The notes: generated by a model from the sequence alone, not told the origin. A stretch of DNA of 64,000 bases from CAZCTC01 sp964501335 (GCA_964501335.1 CAZCTC010000015.1:1-64000); one strand, 5' to 3'; positions 45,258 through 54,586 are shown, numbered from the stretch's first letter. Numbers and translations are program-made.

Positions 45258-48200
45258 ATGGATGACAACAAGAGGAACCGGCTACAAATAGCAGCGGAGT
45301 TCTCCCGGGCGACGGTTTCGACCCTGGCGTTGGATGCCTTATTGCCTCAGCTGGCCGAGCTGATCCAGGAACGGTTGGAGTGTTATTGGGTCGGGATTTT
45401 CCTGGTGGAAGGGACGGGCCGGGCGGCGGTGATGCGGGCCGGAGCGGGAAATGCGGGCGGCGGGCCGGCGGCGGGCTTTAAGCAGCCTCTGGGCGGTGTC
45501 GGGGCGGTGAGCCAGTGTGTGGCGACCGGCGAGGTGCAGACGGTCTTCGCGAGCGGTGGGGGAATCCTGGCGGAGTTACCGGAATCCCGGGTTGAGGTGG
45601 CGGTGCCGCTTCAGGGACGGGGGCGGCTGCTGGGTGCGCTGGATATCCATTACCGGCAGCCGGGGAGTGTCGATGATGAACTGCGGGCTCTTTTGCAGAT
45701 TTTGGCCGGGCAGATTGCCGTGGTGATCGAGACCGATGCCTTGCAGGAAAAGAGCCGGCGGGCGCAGGATGAAAATCAGCGCTTGTATCGTATCAGCCGG
45801 GCGGTGACTGAGGCGGCGTCGATTCAGGATGTGCTGGGGATCATTGTGGACTATTTGATGCCGGCTCAGGCTGAGCGGGCGACCTTGTTGCTGGTGCTTT
45901 CGAATGAACTGGGCGAGCCGCAAGCTTTGGAGGTCAATGGGACCCGGCCGGTGGCGGGGGACTATGAGCCGCTGCATCTACGGTTGGCGGTGGATGAATT
46001 TCCCTTGTTGTTAAAACTGGAGAAGGCGCCGCTCTTTTTCTCGGATGTAGCGCAGGAATCGGAACTGGATGAGGCCAGCCGGGCCATGCTGGCGCGGTTT
46101 TCGATTGGGGCGGTATGCATTATGCCGTTGCGCACCGGCACCCGCATTTTCGGTATGATTCTGATTTCGGCGACCGAGCCGATGTTCTTTGCTCCCGAGG
46201 ATATTCGCCTGTTGGACAATGCGGCGGATCAGCTTTCGATCAGTCTGGAAAACCGGCGGTTATTGGAACAGACTCAGAATGCGCTGGTCGAGTCGGAGAT
46301 GCTCTATCATGCCGGGACGGCATTCAACAATGCGCGCAGTTATAGAGACGTGATGGATGTGGTGCGCGCTTACACGATCGTCGGGCAGGCCGATCTCAAT
46401 GTCAGTCTGAATCTGTTCGATCAACCCTGGGTGGATGAGGTTCCGGAATGGACGATTCCGGTGGCGCGGTGGAGCAAGCTGGATTCCGGGGCGACCGATG
46501 CCCGCTATCCGTTGCGGGCCTATCCTTCGGCCTCGCGGCTGTTGCATCGTACGAATCCCACGTTGATTCCTGACGTGGCGACCGATTCGCAGATGGATGA
46601 AATGGCCCGGATGCTCTATCAGAAGCGGTACGGGGCGGCCAGCACGATCTTTGCGCCTCTGGTGGTCGGTGGGCAGTGGATCGGGTATATCAATGCGATT
46701 TATGGGGTGCAGACCGATTTCCCGGAACAGGAAGTTCGGCGGTTGATGACGTTGGTCGGGCAGGGCGCGGTGGCTTTGCATGGGATCTGGCAGCAGGAGC
46801 AGATGCGGCAAAGGGCCCGGCAGCTGGAAAAGCTGTCGGAGGTTCAGTATGCGCTGGCGCAGGCTCACAGTGAGTTTGAAATTCTAGCGGCGCTGGCGGT
46901 GGCTCTGGATTCTCCGGAAACCACTCGCATCCGGTTGAGTTATCTGGAGCTGAATGACGCCGGGGAGATTGAGTATCTGCGTCCGGTGTTGGACTGGCAG
47001 GGCGGAAATTTGATCGAACGAGGTCCGGACGATAAGCCGCTCTATGCTGTTTCAGAAGTGGCCACGGTGTCGTTGCTGTTGAATCGACCGGAAGATGTCT
47101 TATGGGTTGACGATGTAGAAAAAGATCCCCGGATCGATGAGGTGGGGCGGAAGCAGGCGGCGGAGCTGGGGTTCCGTTCGATTGCCTGGATTCCGTTGCG
47201 GACCGGGGGGCAGTGGCACGGGATTATCAGCATGACCTGGACGCTGCCGCATCCGGCTTCGGGAGATGAATGGTTTATTTATCGGCGGTTGTTGGAGCCG
47301 GTGGCGGCGGTGGTGGCGAGCCGGCGATCGGCCGCGGCGCAACTGGCGGCGCAGAAGCTGGTGGAGTTGCGGGTGCGGCAGTTACAGACGGCGGCGGAGG
47401 TTTCGCGGGCGGCCTCTTCGATTTTGAAGCTGGATGAATTGTTATCGCAGAGTGTGGAGTTAATTGCGCATCGGTTTGGTCTCTATTATGTCGGTATATT
47501 CCTGATTGAGGAGTCCGGCCATTGGGCCGTGCTGCGGGCGGCCACGGGGGAGGCCGGGCAGAAGATGCTGGCGGCGAACCACAAGCTTGAAGTCGGCAGT
47601 CAGTCGATGATCGGGCAATGTGTGGCGCGCGGGGAGGCCCGGATTGCGATGGATGTCGGGATGGAAAAAGCCCGGGTGGCGAGTCCCTTGTTGCCCGACA
47701 CCCGTTCCGAAATGGCTTTGCCGCTGGTGGCACGCGGTCAGATCATCGGAGCCATGACGATTCAGTCGGTGATGGCTCAGGCCTTTGCGCAGGAAGATAT
47801 TATCGTGCTGCAGACGATGGCGGATCAGCTGGCGAACACCATTCAAAATGCCGGGCTCTTCTCGCAGATTCAGAATACCCTGAAAGAGACCGAAATGCTC
47901 TATCAGGCCAGCGCCGAACTCAATGAAGCGCGGACCTATTCGGAAGTGTTGCAGGCGATCTGTATGCATTCGGTGTTGGGCAAGGCCGATTTGTTGGTCA
48001 CCCTCTGTATTTTCGATCCCCCCTGGGAAAGCGATATGCCTCCGACCTGGGTGCTGGCCAAGGCGCGCTGGCAATCCAACCTGCCGGACGATTTGTTGAG
48101 TCAGCGGTATGCGTTGGCGGATTATCCATCTTCCGATATTGTGTTGGGATTGATCAATCCGCTTTTCCTTTCGGAGACGGACGGTTATCAGCGGCTGGAT

Positions 48201-51200
48201 GCCAATACGCAGACGCTTTTCCTGGAGCATTTTGGGGCGCATGCCACGCTGGTGGTGCCGCTGGTGGTCGGTGGGCAGCGGTTGGGGTTCATTCAGGGCT
48301 TTTTCTCCGAAGCGATCGATTTCTTGGAATCGGACAGTCGAACGTTGATCGTGTTGTCGCATCAGGCGGCCGTCGCGGTGCAGGCGCTGCAGCGGTTGGA
48401 AGATGTGCAGCTGTCGGAAACCCGTTTCCGCGATCTGGCTTTGAATACGGGGGATTGGTTGTGGGAACTCGATGCGCAGGGGCGGTTTGTTTACTGTTCC
48501 GAGCGGGTGCGGGATGTGCTGGGCTATAGTTCGCAGGAGATGTTGGGGCGGACCATGCTGGATTTTGTGGCTCCGGAAGAGTCTTCGCGGATGCGTACCT
48601 TCCTGGAGCAGATGTTGTCTCAGCCGGAGGCCTTTGTCGAGCGGGAGATTCGCTATCGCAGCCGGGCCGGATTTGAGGCGGTGCTGCTGAGCAGCGGGTT
48701 GCCGATTCTGGCCTCGGATGGGGCGCTGCAGGGGTATCGCGGGGTGGATCGAAACATTACCGAACGGAAACGGGCCGACCGGACCTTGCGGGAGCAGATC
48801 AACCTGTTGCAGAGTCTGTTGGACGGTATTCCTACTCCTATCTTTGTTAAAGACACGGTAGGGTTGTATACCGTGTGTAATCTGGCTTTTGAGAATTATA
48901 TGGGGCGAACGCGCGATCAAATTATCGGCCGTTCGGCCTATGATATGGCGTCGCGGGACATGGCAGATAAATATACGGAAATGGACCGGATTTTGATCGA
49001 CAATCCGGGCGTACAGGTGTATGAATCCCGGGTGCGGTATGCCGACGGGCAATATCACGATGTGATTTTCAATAAAGCGACTTTTAATACCCTGGACGGC
49101 ACGCTGGCCGGGTTGGTGGGCGTGATTTTCGATATCAGCGATCGCAAGGCCGCTGAAGTTGAGCGTGAACAGCTGCTGGTTGATGTGCAACGCCGGGCGC
49201 TGCAATTGCAGACGGCCTCTGAAATTTCCCGGGCCTCTTCTTCGATTTTGAACCTGGATGAGTTGCTGGCTCAGGCGGTGGAATTGATCCGCGATCGCTT
49301 CAACCTTTATTACACCGGGCTGTTTTTGGTCGACGATACGGGGCGGTGGGCGGTGCTGCGGGCCGGCACGGGGGAGGCCGGGCGGAAGATGCTGGCGGCG
49401 GGACATAAGTTTGAGGTCGGCGGCACTTCGATGATTGGCTCCTGTATTTCGCAAAAGCAGAATCGTATTGCCTTGAATGTGGAGGCCGAGGCCAAACGGG
49501 TGGCGAATCCGTTATTGCCGGAGACCCGATCGGAAATGGCCTTGTTGTTGCAGCACCGGGATCAGGTGATCGGGGCCATGACCATTCAGTCAACCCGCCC
49601 GGATGCCTTTACGGAAGAAGATATCACCGTGCTGGGAACCATGGCGGATCAACTGGCCAATGCGATTATCAATGCCCGGCTCTTCAGTGAAGCCGATCGC
49701 CGGTTGCAGGAGTTACAGAGCATGCAGCGCCAGTATGCGCAGGAGACCTGGGGAGAGTATGCGCAGCGGCAGTCGTTGTTGGGGTATGATTACGATTTGA
49801 CCCGCATCACGTCGCTGGAATCCAATGTCTGGGACAGCGCTGAACTGGACTCGATGTTGACGGGGTCGGAGATTCGGGTTGAACCTCGGGGCGAGGGGGC
49901 GGCGGTTCTGGCTCCCTTGACGTTGCGTGGGGCGCCGGTGGGAATGTTGCAGCTGGAAAACCCTCAAGAGACTCAGACCTGGGTGGATGAGGATCTGGCG
50001 TTGATCAATGCGGTGCGGGAGCAGGTTTCGTTGGCTCTGGAAAACCGGTTGCTGATCGAGCAGACCCAGCAGGCGCTGGCTCAGACCCGGGTGTTGTATA
50101 CGATCGGGCAGCAGATGGCCGAGGCGCGGACGCCGGACGATGTGTTGCAGGTGGCGGTCAATGGGATCAGCCAGCATGTGCATTACGACCGGATTGTGGG
50201 CGGTTTGATGGAACCGGCCGGGATGCCGATACAATTCCGGATTGTGACGGGGCAATGGCGTGACGGGCGGCAGGTTGAGCCGACGGAGATCCAGCTGGCG
50301 CTGTGGGGGGAACTGGCGGAGCGGATGGCGCGGGAAAGCTATGTGATTGTGCCCGATGTACAGCGGGCGGCGTTCGTCAATGCTGAGGTGCGGGAATATT
50401 TCAATGCGCTGGGCGTCCAGAGTGTGGCTTCCTTTGCGATGGAAGTGTTGAATCAGCCTTATGCCGGCGTGTTGATTGAGTTGCAGGAGTTTTATGAATT
50501 CTCCCAGGCCGAAATCCAGTTCTGTGAAAACGTGGTGCGGCAGGCCTCGGTCGCTCTGGAAAATTTGAACCTGCTGGAGACTTCCCAGGCGCAGGCCGAA
50601 CGGCGGGCGCTGTTGAACGAGATTTTGCAGACGGCTTCGCGGTCGTTGGAGACGACGACGTTGATGCGCGATGTGGGCAGCGTTTTCGCTTCCCGGTTGA
50701 GCCTGCCGACGCTGTTGTGGGTCTATGATGGGGAGAAGATCAGGCTTTCGGCGATCAATTTGCCGGAAGGGATGCCGGTGCCGGTGACGGAAGATTGGGT
50801 TTGCGTTCCCGATGAGATCCCGGCGATCAGTTGGGCGATCCGGGCGCGGGAAACCGTGATGATCCGCAATTTGATGAATATCAGTCCTTATTCGGTGATG
50901 GGGCAGATTCGGGATGCCTTTGGGTTGCAGGAGCTTTTTGTGATGCCGCTCTCTGCCCGGCAGCGGGTGTTGGGGGTGCTTTTGTTGGGACGGCCCTCGA
51001 CCCGGGCGGCCATCGACGAGACCGAAGGTGAATTTCTGCGGATTTCGATGGGCAACATCGGGGTGGCTTTGGAAAATGCCCGGTTGTATCAGGAGTCGTT
51101 GGAGACCTCCGAGCGGTTGAAGGAAATGGATCGGTTGAAGAGCGAGTTCCTGGCGAATATGTCGCATGAACTGCGTACTCCGTTGAACTCGATCATCGGT

Positions 51201-52667
51201 TTCTCCCGCGTGATCATCAAGGGGATCGATGGTCCGTTGACCGATATGCAGCGGACCGACCTGCAGGCCATTTTCGACAGCGGTAATCACTTGCTGGGGT
51301 TGATCAACGATATTTTGGACTTCTCGAAGATCGAGGCCGGCAAGATGGAGCTGGTTTTCGAGGCGACGAACCTGCGCGATATCATCAAGGGCGTTATGTC
51401 CACGGCTATTGCGCTGGTCAAGGACAAGCAGCTGGATTTGAAGCAAGAGGTACCGGAAGATCTACCGATCGTCAAGGCGGATGCTCGCCGGGTGCGGCAG
51501 GTGTTGTTGAACCTGGTCGGCAACTCTTCCAAGTTTACCGAGAAGGGGCATATCAAAGTGTTTGCCTTCCACGATCCGATGTTTGTGACCATTGGGGTGC
51601 AGGACACCGGTATCGGTATCCCGGCGGACAAGCTGGATTCGGTATTTGAGGCCTTTACCCAGGTCGATTCATCTTCGACCCGGCGGTATGGCGGGACCGG
51701 TTTAGGGTTGCCGGTGGCGAAGAGTTTTGTGGAGGCCCACGGGGGGCGGATGTGGGTTGAGAGTGTGTTAGGCGAAGGATCGATTTTCTATTTCACCCTG
51801 CCGATCGAGGGGCCGAATGCGATCAAGCCTAAGGAAGAGACTCAAAAGATTGAGGAGAAGAAGAAGACCGGGCCGTTGGGGCGGACCATCTTGCTGGCCG
51901 ATGATGATGAGGGGGTGGTGGCGCTCTATCGCAAGTATCTGGAGAAGGTCGGCTATGTGGTGGTGGGGCTGACGAGTGGGGAGCAGGTGTTGGAGCAGGC
52001 CCGCCAGGTCAAGCCTTATGCCATTACGCTGGATGTGATCATGCCGGGGCGGGATGGCTGGCAGCTGTTGCAGGATTTGAAGGCCGATCCGGAGACGCGG
52101 GATATTCCGGTGGTCATCTGTTCGGTGGTCAAGGATGTGGGCCGGGGGTTAAGCCTGGGAGCGGCCGATTATTTGATCAAACCGGTGATGGAGGCCGATC
52201 TGTTGGAGTCGCTCTCCCGGGTTTCCCGGCAGGTGCAGCCGCATGTGTTGGTGGTCGATGACAATTCAGACGATCGCAAATTGCTGCGGCGGGTGCTGGA
52301 AGGGGCCGGGTATCGGGTGGCGGAAGCCCCCGGCGGGGCGGAAGCGATCGGACGGATCCATGAGGATCTTCCGGAAGTGGTGGTCTTGGATTTGATGATG
52401 CCTGAAGTGGATGGATTTGCGGTGCTGGAAAACATCAAGACGGATGATCGGACTCGCGATATTCCGGTGGTCGTGGTGACGGCGAAGGAGCTGGAAAGCG
52501 CCGAGCGGGAGCGATTGGAAGAGCATGCGGAGTCGCTGCTGCAAAAGGGGAATTTCAGCCAGGAGCAGCTGGTGAAGGATGTCCATTCGGCGTTGGAGCG
52601 GTTTATGCAGAAGAAGGAAGAGGAAGAAGCGGCGGCCAATGGAGAGGGTCCGGCCAATCCGGAATAA
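45258..52667 (+). CDS. Giant hybrid histidine kinase: ten GAF, two PAS, HisKA, HATPase, two receivers
   Basis: 2469 residues, soluble. By my reading six GAF domains cover about 1-1045. Two PAS domains follow (about 1053-1170, WLWELDAQGRFVYCSERV; 1185-1300, PIFVKDTVGLYTVCN), then four more GAFs (about 1310-1950, one with the Trp module AQETWGEYAQRQSLLGY). HisKA has H1970 in NMSHELRTPLN. The HATPase shows LNLVGNSSKFTEKG, DTGIGIPADK and GGTGLGLPVAK. Receiver 1 has D2259 (TLDVIMPGRDGW) and receiver 2 has D2378 (VVLDLMMPEVDGF). The C-terminus is Glu-rich. Phosphate can pass H1970 to D2259 or D2378, but the final output is not in this protein. The ribosome site before ATG 45258 is weak. It is the last gene of the array, and its GAFs resemble those at 28352 and 40702. 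Confidence 0.92.
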   Translation: MDDNKRNRLQIAAEFSRATVSTLALDALLPQLAELIQERLECYWVGIFLVEGTGRAAVMRAGAGNAGGGPAAGFKQPLGGVGAVSQCVATGEVQTVFASGGGILAELPESRVEVAVPLQGRGRLLGALDIHYRQPGSVDDELRALLQILAGQIAVVIETDALQEKSRRAQDENQRLYRISRAVTEAASIQDVLGIIVDYLMPAQAERATLLLVLSNELGEPQALEVNGTRPVAGDYEPLHLRLAVDEFPLLLKLEKAPLFFSDVAQESELDEASRAMLARFSIGAVCIMPLRTGTRIFGMILISATEPMFFAPEDIRLLDNAADQLSISLENRRLLEQTQNALVESEMLYHAGTAFNNARSYRDVMDVVRAYTIVGQADLNVSLNLFDQPWVDEVPEWTIPVARWSKLDSGATDARYPLRAYPSASRLLHRTNPTLIPDVATDSQMDEMARMLYQKRYGAASTIFAPLVVGGQWIGYINAIYGVQTDFPEQEVRRLMTLVGQGAVALHGIWQQEQMRQRARQLEKLSEVQYALAQAHSEFEILAALAVALDSPETTRIRLSYLELNDAGEIEYLRPVLDWQGGNLIERGPDDKPLYAVSEVATVSLLLNRPEDVLWVDDVEKDPRIDEVGRKQAAELGFRSIAWIPLRTGGQWHGIISMTWTLPHPASGDEWFIYRRLLEPVAAVVASRRSAAAQLAAQKLVELRVRQLQTAAEVSRAASSILKLDELLSQSVELIAHRFGLYYVGIFLIEESGHWAVLRAATGEAGQKMLAANHKLEVGSQSMIGQCVARGEARIAMDVGMEKARVASPLLPDTRSEMALPLVARGQIIGAMTIQSVMAQAFAQEDIIVLQTMADQLANTIQNAGLFSQIQNTLKETEMLYQASAELNEARTYSEVLQAICMHSVLGKADLLVTLCIFDPPWESDMPPTWVLAKARWQSNLPDDLLSQRYALADYPSSDIVLGLINPLFLSETDGYQRLDANTQTLFLEHFGAHATLVVPLVVGGQRLGFIQGFFSEAIDFLESDSRTLIVLSHQAAVAVQALQRLEDVQLSETRFRDLALNTGDWLWELDAQGRFVYCSERVRDVLGYSSQEMLGRTMLDFVAPEESSRMRTFLEQMLSQPEAFVEREIRYRSRAGFEAVLLSSGLPILASDGALQGYRGVDRNITERKRADRTLREQINLLQSLLDGIPTPIFVKDTVGLYTVCNLAFENYMGRTRDQIIGRSAYDMASRDMADKYTEMDRILIDNPGVQVYESRVRYADGQYHDVIFNKATFNTLDGTLAGLVGVIFDISDRKAAEVEREQLLVDVQRRALQLQTASEISRASSSILNLDELLAQAVELIRDRFNLYYTGLFLVDDTGRWAVLRAGTGEAGRKMLAAGHKFEVGGTSMIGSCISQKQNRIALNVEAEAKRVANPLLPETRSEMALLLQHRDQVIGAMTIQSTRPDAFTEEDITVLGTMADQLANAIINARLFSEADRRLQELQSMQRQYAQETWGEYAQRQSLLGYDYDLTRITSLESNVWDSAELDSMLTGSEIRVEPRGEGAAVLAPLTLRGAPVGMLQLENPQETQTWVDEDLALINAVREQVSLALENRLLIEQTQQALAQTRVLYTIGQQMAEARTPDDVLQVAVNGISQHVHYDRIVGGLMEPAGMPIQFRIVTGQWRDGRQVEPTEIQLALWGELAERMARESYVIVPDVQRAAFVNAEVREYFNALGVQSVASFAMEVLNQPYAGVLIELQEFYEFSQAEIQFCENVVRQASVALENLNLLETSQAQAERRALLNEILQTASRSLETTTLMRDVGSVFASRLSLPTLLWVYDGEKIRLSAINLPEGMPVPVTEDWVCVPDEIPAISWAIRARETVMIRNLMNISPYSVMGQIRDAFGLQELFVMPLSARQRVLGVLLLGRPSTRAAIDETEGEFLRISMGNIGVALENARLYQESLETSERLKEMDRLKSEFLANMSHELRTPLNSIIGFSRVIIKGIDGPLTDMQRTDLQAIFDSGNHLLGLINDILDFSKIEAGKMELVFEATNLRDIIKGVMSTAIALVKDKQLDLKQEVPEDLPIVKADARRVRQVLLNLVGNSSKFTEKGHIKVFAFHDPMFVTIGVQDTGIGIPADKLDSVFEAFTQVDSSSTRRYGGTGLGLPVAKSFVEAHGGRMWVESVLGEGSIFYFTLPIEGPNAIKPKEETQKIEEKKKTGPLGRTILLADDDEGVVALYRKYLEKVGYVVVGLTSGEQVLEQARQVKPYAITLDVIMPGRDGWQLLQDLKADPETRDIPVVICSVVKDVGRGLSLGAADYLIKPVMEADLLESLSRVSRQVQPHVLVVDDNSDDRKLLRRVLEGAGYRVAEAPGGAEAIGRIHEDLPEVVVLDLMMPEVDGFAVLENIKTDDRTRDIPVVVVTAKELESAERERLEEHAESLLQKGNFSQEQLVKDVHSALERFMQKKEEEEAAANGEGPANPE

Positions 52668-52733
52668 AGCCGCCTTTGAGGGAGGCTGCCGGGGTGCGCG
52701 AAATCCATGAAAATTTCTTTCAGGAAACATTTC

Positions 52734-52762
52734 TTGACAGCTCTTGGGCTGTGTTGTACAAT
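52734..52762 (+). promoter_or_regulatory. Strong promoter of the ferredoxin gene
   Basis: A perfect -35 box TTGACA (52734-52739), a 17-base spacer and a -10 box TACAAT (52757-52762). Transcription would begin near 52770, leaving a leader of about 60 bases before the AGGAGG-preceded ATG. It is one of the best consensus promoters in the window. Confidence 0.85.
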
Positions 52763-52828
52763 GACTTCGTCATTTGAGCCGGCGCCTTAGAGATAATTCG
52801 CAGGCGCTAATATTACAGGAGGTTAGCT

Positions 52829-53098
52829 ATGGCGTATGTAATCGTGAGCGCTCTGTGTGAACGGGCAGGGGAATGTGCTCCTATTTGTCCGACGGACTCC
52901 ATCCATTTTGTGGATGCGAACGATGCGACGTGGCCGAAGTATTACATCAACCCTAACACCTGCATCGATTGCGGCGCCTGCGCCGCGGCCTGCCCTCACG
53001 AAGCCATCTTCCCTGAGGATGAGGTTCCCGGCAATTATGCTGGAGACACGGCGAAGAACGCAGAATTCTATACCAAGGGTCCCGGGAAGAATCTGTAG
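52829..53098 (+). CDS. Ferredoxin, 7Fe type
   Basis: An 89-residue cytoplasmic electron carrier. Seven cysteines fit a [3Fe-4S] plus [4Fe-4S] pair. C10, C16 and C55 would bind the 3Fe cluster; C20, C45, C48 and C51 the 4Fe cluster (APICP, then CIDCGACAAACP). This arrangement is known from Thermus-type 7Fe ferredoxins and is common in Chloroflexota. The middle (WPKYYINPNTC) and the polar tail are normal for the group. ACAGGAGG precedes the ATG. It has its own strong promoter and terminator and stands alone, which suggests high, steady expression independent of the sensor array upstream. Confidence 0.95.
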   Translation: MAYVIVSALCERAGECAPICPTDSIHFVDANDATWPKYYINPNTCIDCGACAAACPHEAIFPEDEVPGNYAGDTAKNAEFYTKGPGKNL

Positions 53099-53118
53099 GG
53101 AATAGGTTGTTATTTGAG

Positions 53119-53147
53119 GAGACCGGCTTTAAGCCGGTCTCTTTTTA
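53119..53147 (+). terminator. Rho-independent terminator of the ferredoxin gene
   Basis: An 11-base inverted repeat GAGACCGGCTT (53119-53129) and AAGCCGGTCTC (53131-53141), followed at once by five T residues. It begins 20 bases after the ferredoxin stop. Confidence 0.9.
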
Positions 53148-53156
53148 TTTGGGGAA

Positions 53157-53179
53157 GCAGACAGTAGAAAGTAGACAGC
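53157..53179 (+). repeat. Heptamer repeat, three degenerate GTAGACA units + GC
   Basis: GCAGACA, GTAGAAA and GTAGACA in series, then GC. It lies about 75 bases before the hairpin of copy 6, in the same order as the copies at 5-20 and 63171-63200. Confidence 0.7.
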
Positions 53180-53251
53180 GGTTTGTTGCAGTCGGGTTTT
53201 GGAAAAAGAAGTTCCCTGTGCGGGTAGCCCGGAAAACAAGGGAGAAAGATG

Positions 53252-53356
53252 CATTTTTCGGCGGCTTTCTGAAGCCGCCGAAAAATGAAAGCAGTAATTC
53301 TCTTTGCCTGTCCAGCGCGTCGCTTTTTATTGGAAAGGCATCTGTTGCGGGACGCA
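53252..53356 (+). repeat. Dispersed hairpin element, copy 6
   Basis: A perfect 16-bp stem, CATTTTTCGGCGGCTT at 53252-53267 with 53272-53287, TTCTGA in the loop, and the flank ending in GCGGGACGC (about 53347-53355). It lies between the convergent ferredoxin and PHP-domain genes, downstream of the ferredoxin terminator. Confidence 0.8.
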
Positions 53357-53366
53357 AAATTAGAGC

Positions 53367-54428
53367 TTAAATGACATAGATGGGGCTGGAGAAGATCCAG
53401 CCGGTGCGGAGACCGCGGAAGCGGCGGTAGACTTCGACGCGATAGATGCCGGGTTCGGCAGAGGTGTGATGAAGCTGGTTGTCGTTGGTTTTGACGATTA
53501 CTTTGCCGTCCCTCAGCAGTCGGATTTCACCGGGGGCCGGGGTTTCTACTTCCAGGATGACGGCTCCAATTCGTTTCAGTTCTTCGCCGACGGTGACCCG
53601 GGTGGCGGAGCTGCGGGCGGTGAAGCGGAACCCTTTGGTGGGGCAGGGCAGGTCGTAGCCGACCCAGGTCCGTCCGGCCAGGAGGGCCTCGTAGATCAGA
53701 TTCCGATCGATGTCGACTTCGCCGGTAAGGGGGCCGCTGGTCAGAATGTGGGTGTTGACGCAGCGGAAGCTGTATTCATAAGAAAAGATTTCTTTGTTGA
53801 TCGGTCCGAAGTGGCCGGGAATGGCATGGGCATCCGCGTTGCCGATGGCGGCGAGCCGTTGGCCTTTAGCCAGAAGTTCATCCCACAATTTGAGCGTGGC
53901 GCGATAGGGGCCGCGAATTCCCAGGGAAGGGGCCAGAGCGTAAATCATGGCAACGGGCCAGGACCAGAGCAGTCCTTTGAACTCTGAGAGGTAGTTCCAG
54001 ATTTCCAGGCCGGAGAGTCCTTCAATCGGCCAATCTCCCCAGGGGATGGCGGCCATGTCGGGACTGAGCGGGCTGGCGTGTTCGATGGGGTGGGCTGCGA
54101 AGCAGAAGCCTTTACGTTCACGAACCGTTTGGATGAGGGTTTGGGTGCTGCCAAAGCTGTGGGGAGCGAGTTCCTGTTTGGCCGCGTAGATGAGCAGGTG
54201 GTTGGCCTGGGGGACGCGGCGGACGTTGTGGGCTTCTTCTCCGGTGAGCATCAAGACGCGGCCGTAATAGCGCTCCAATCCGTCAACCCACACATTGTGG
54301 TCGGTAATGATCACGAAGTTCAGGCCGGCGTTTTCGGCAGCCTCTGCGATTTGGGCATGGCGACCGAAGCCGTCGGAATAGGTTGAATGTACGTGCAGGT
54401 TGCCGATGTATTCGCGGTAGTTTTCCAT
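53367..54428 (-). CDS. PHP-domain phosphoesterase-like protein
   Basis: 353 residues. The N-terminal 250 residues form a PHP metal-binding fold: GNLHVHSTYSDGFG (H12, H14, D19), VIITDHNVW, LTGEEAHN, FAAHPIEHAS and GNADAHAIPGHF. The last 95 residues (from about 255) are beta-rich with a pattern of an Ig-like or carbohydrate-binding-like domain. PHP proteins hydrolyse phosphoester bonds with a metal cluster; the substrate is unknown. ATG 54428 begins directly before the PHP fold. A TTG 36 bases upstream would lie inside the -35 box and is rejected. No Shine-Dalgarno sequence is present, and the promoter places the RNA start almost at the ATG. Confidence 0.87.
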   Translation of the reverse strand: MENYREYIGNLHVHSTYSDGFGRHAQIAEAAENAGLNFVIITDHNVWVDGLERYYGRVLMLTGEEAHNVRRVPQANHLLIYAAKQELAPHSFGSTQTLIQTVRERKGFCFAAHPIEHASPLSPDMAAIPWGDWPIEGLSGLEIWNYLSEFKGLLWSWPVAMIYALAPSLGIRGPYRATLKLWDELLAKGQRLAAIGNADAHAIPGHFGPINKEIFSYEYSFRCVNTHILTSGPLTGEVDIDRNLIYEALLAGRTWVGYDLPCPTKGFRFTARSSATRVTVGEELKRIGAVILEVETPAPGEIRLLRDGKVIVKTNDNQLHHTSAEPGIYRVEVYRRFRGLRTGWIFSSPIYVI

Positions 54429-54436
54429 GGCTGTCA

Positions 54437-54464
54437 ATCTTATAATAACTGGGGCTTTTGTCAA
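54437..54464 (-). promoter_or_regulatory. Promoter of the PHP gene, probably leaderless
   Basis: On the minus strand, TTGACA (54464-54459), a 16-base spacer and TAAGAT (54442-54437). The ATG starts eight bases after the -10 box, so transcription would begin at or within a couple of bases of the start codon. There is no ribosome site. Confidence 0.6.
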
Positions 54465-54483
54465 ATTATTACTTTCAGGGGTA

Positions 54484-54586
54484 CGCCCCGCAAAAGGTGT
54501 TTTTCGGCAAGTGGCGCCGCGCAGGATGGGGAGAGAATTTTTTTAATTCATTTTTTCGGCGGCTTTCTGAAGCCGCCGAAAAAATG
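54484..54586 (-). repeat. Dispersed hairpin element, copy 7 (reverse)
   Basis: The flank (CGCCCCGCAAAAGGTG, then GGCGCCGCGCAGGATGGGGAG) comes first, then a perfect 17-bp stem (54549-54565 with 54570-54586) with TTCTGA in the loop. A second, degenerate copy of the flank follows at about 54590-54655. This is part of the gene-free stretch 54465-55115. Confidence 0.78.

Noticed and set aside
47460..49454. Very long minus-strand open frames inside the array (also 13178-14569 and 43774-45219)
   Set aside because: They lie opposite well-defined GAF/PAS coding sequence, have His/Arg/Pro-rich composition with no recognisable domain, and lack ribosome sites. The GC-rich codon use of the plus strand removes stops from the opposite frame.
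6596..52667. GAF domains as phytochrome-type light sensors
   Set aside because: I see no conserved bilin-binding Cys with the phytochrome motif set or any PHY domain; the GAFs follow the FYHVGIFLLDD/RSEMALPL pattern, which is not known to bind bilin.
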